Below, piece by piece: positions 6,189 through 6,688 of a stretch of DNA of 6,688 nucleotides. The translations under genes were made by a program, and so were the position numbers. How positions within the stretch are numbered: position 1 is the first letter of the stretch; the number at the start of each line of letters is the position of its first letter. The stretch comes from Atopobiaceae bacterium UBA5363 (lineage in GTDB: Bacteria; Actinomycetota; Coriobacteriia; Coriobacteriales; Atopobiaceae): NCBI GenBank assembly GCA_002407925.1, contig DHPN01000035.1, positions 1 through 6,688 on the forward strand, read 5' to 3'. The notes below the pieces were generated by a model. The model worked only from the letters and a program-made list of their open reading frames with translations. It was not told the origin of the DNA and made no database searches.

Positions 6189-6688
6189 ATGCCAGCACTT
6201 ATCACACACCACCTCTTTGGTGAGGAAGCCTCTAAGCGCTTGCCTTCAGGCATTCTTAGCACACAGGAGGAGCTCCTCGCATTCTTATTGGGAAATCAAG
6301 GGCCTGACCCTTTCTTCTCCTGCTTCAGCGCGCTGCCTCGCACCGCCTCAAACTGCCATCGGCTCGCCTTTGCAATGCACGGCCACCACGTCGTGGAGAA
6401 CTTCTGGGCAATGAGGGCAGCCGTCAGCCATCTGCCTGAGTGCGACGAGCACATTGGCCTCGCCTTCGTGCTGGGCTTCGTCGGCCACTATTCTCTGGAC
6501 AGCAGCGCTCATCCGCTCATCTATGCCGAGCAGCACGAACTGACGTCAGCTGGCACCGGGCTGTCTGACGCCGCAGACGAGGTTCACGCCGTGATCGAAA
6601 GCGACATCGACGTCTGGATGCTTGCCCAGCTCCGCGGGCTCAGCGTCGCCGACGTCCCGACAGCCTCCTTCCTCGCCCGCACTGCGCG
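6189..6688 (+). CDS. Zinc-dependent phospholipase C family protein (cut by window edge)
   Basis: The first 166 codons of a protein with the zinc-dependent phospholipase C (S1/P1 nuclease-like) fold, whose classic members hydrolyse phospholipid head groups. It opens MPALITHHLFGEE, then GNQGPDPFF (35-43), a His-rich stretch MHGHHVVENFW (63-73), GHYSLDSSAHPLIY (99-112) and EVHAVIESDID (131-141). By analogy with the B. cereus enzyme, H100-x3-D104 with H108, and H133-x3-E137, are the likely zinc ligands, with D40 and H64 or H57 as further candidates. The N-terminus has no signal peptide, so this version is probably cytoplasmic, unlike the secreted toxins, and its true substrate is unknown. The start follows AAAGGGA at a 6-nt gap. 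The frame stays open to the right edge with no stop. The first third is AT-richer than the rest. Confidence 0.9.
   Translation, partial: MPALITHHLFGEEASKRLPSGILSTQEELLAFLLGNQGPDPFFSCFSALPRTASNCHRLAFAMHGHHVVENFWAMRAAVSHLPECDEHIGLAFVLGFVGHYSLDSSAHPLIYAEQHELTSAGTGLSDAADEVHAVIESDIDVWMLAQLRGLSVADVPTASFLARTA

Noticed and set aside
1..6688. CRISPR arrays, insertion sequences, tRNA or rRNA genes, attachment sites
   Set aside because: No repeated spacer pattern, transposase, terminal inverted repeats or cloverleaf sequence was seen on either strand.

Overview
The window is a conventional chromosomal stretch that most resembles a Gram-positive Coriobacteriia-like actinobacterium. That placement is an inference. 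It rests on GC-rich coding sequence, a class III glutamine synthetase, a membrane-anchored lipoteichoic-acid-synthase-type enzyme, and a short phospholipase-C-family protein starting MPALITHHLFGE. The protein families are clear, but the genus cannot be read from the sequence.

Layout from left to right. Positions 1-782 (minus) hold the start of DNA polymerase I (polA), with its 5'-3' exonuclease domain; the gene runs off the left edge. Positions 783-1095 are a divergent intergenic region that includes a long imperfect hairpin (996-1038) in the probable leader of the next gene. Positions 1096-3186 (plus) are the class III glutamine synthetase glnN, followed by a strong intrinsic terminator (3209-3244). 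Positions 3245-3376 are a non-coding, partly AT-rich stretch with a 10-bp direct repeat, two DNA turns apart. Positions 3377-5527 (plus) are an LtaS/MdoB-type phosphoglycerol transferase with eight predicted membrane helices and an extracellular catalytic domain. Positions 5542-6060 (minus), converging on it with only 14 nt between, are a six-helix HdeD/DUF308 membrane protein with three near-perfect internal repeats. Positions 6061-6188 are a second divergent intergenic region. Positions 6189-6688 (plus) are a zinc-dependent phospholipase C family protein cut off by the right edge.

The genes do not form an obvious operon: every neighbour pair is divergent, convergent or separated by a terminator. 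DNA replication/repair (polA) and ammonium assimilation (glnN) are housekeeping functions. The last three genes share a loose envelope or lipid theme (anionic polymer synthesis, membrane stress protein, phospholipase fold), but nothing shows that they act together. I found no mobile element, CRISPR array, tRNA, rRNA or defence system. The most unusual signals are the strand-biased hairpin before glnN, the exact three-fold register in the HdeD-like protein, the spaced repeat before the LTA-synthase-like gene, and an AT-rich patch from about 5340 to 6310.
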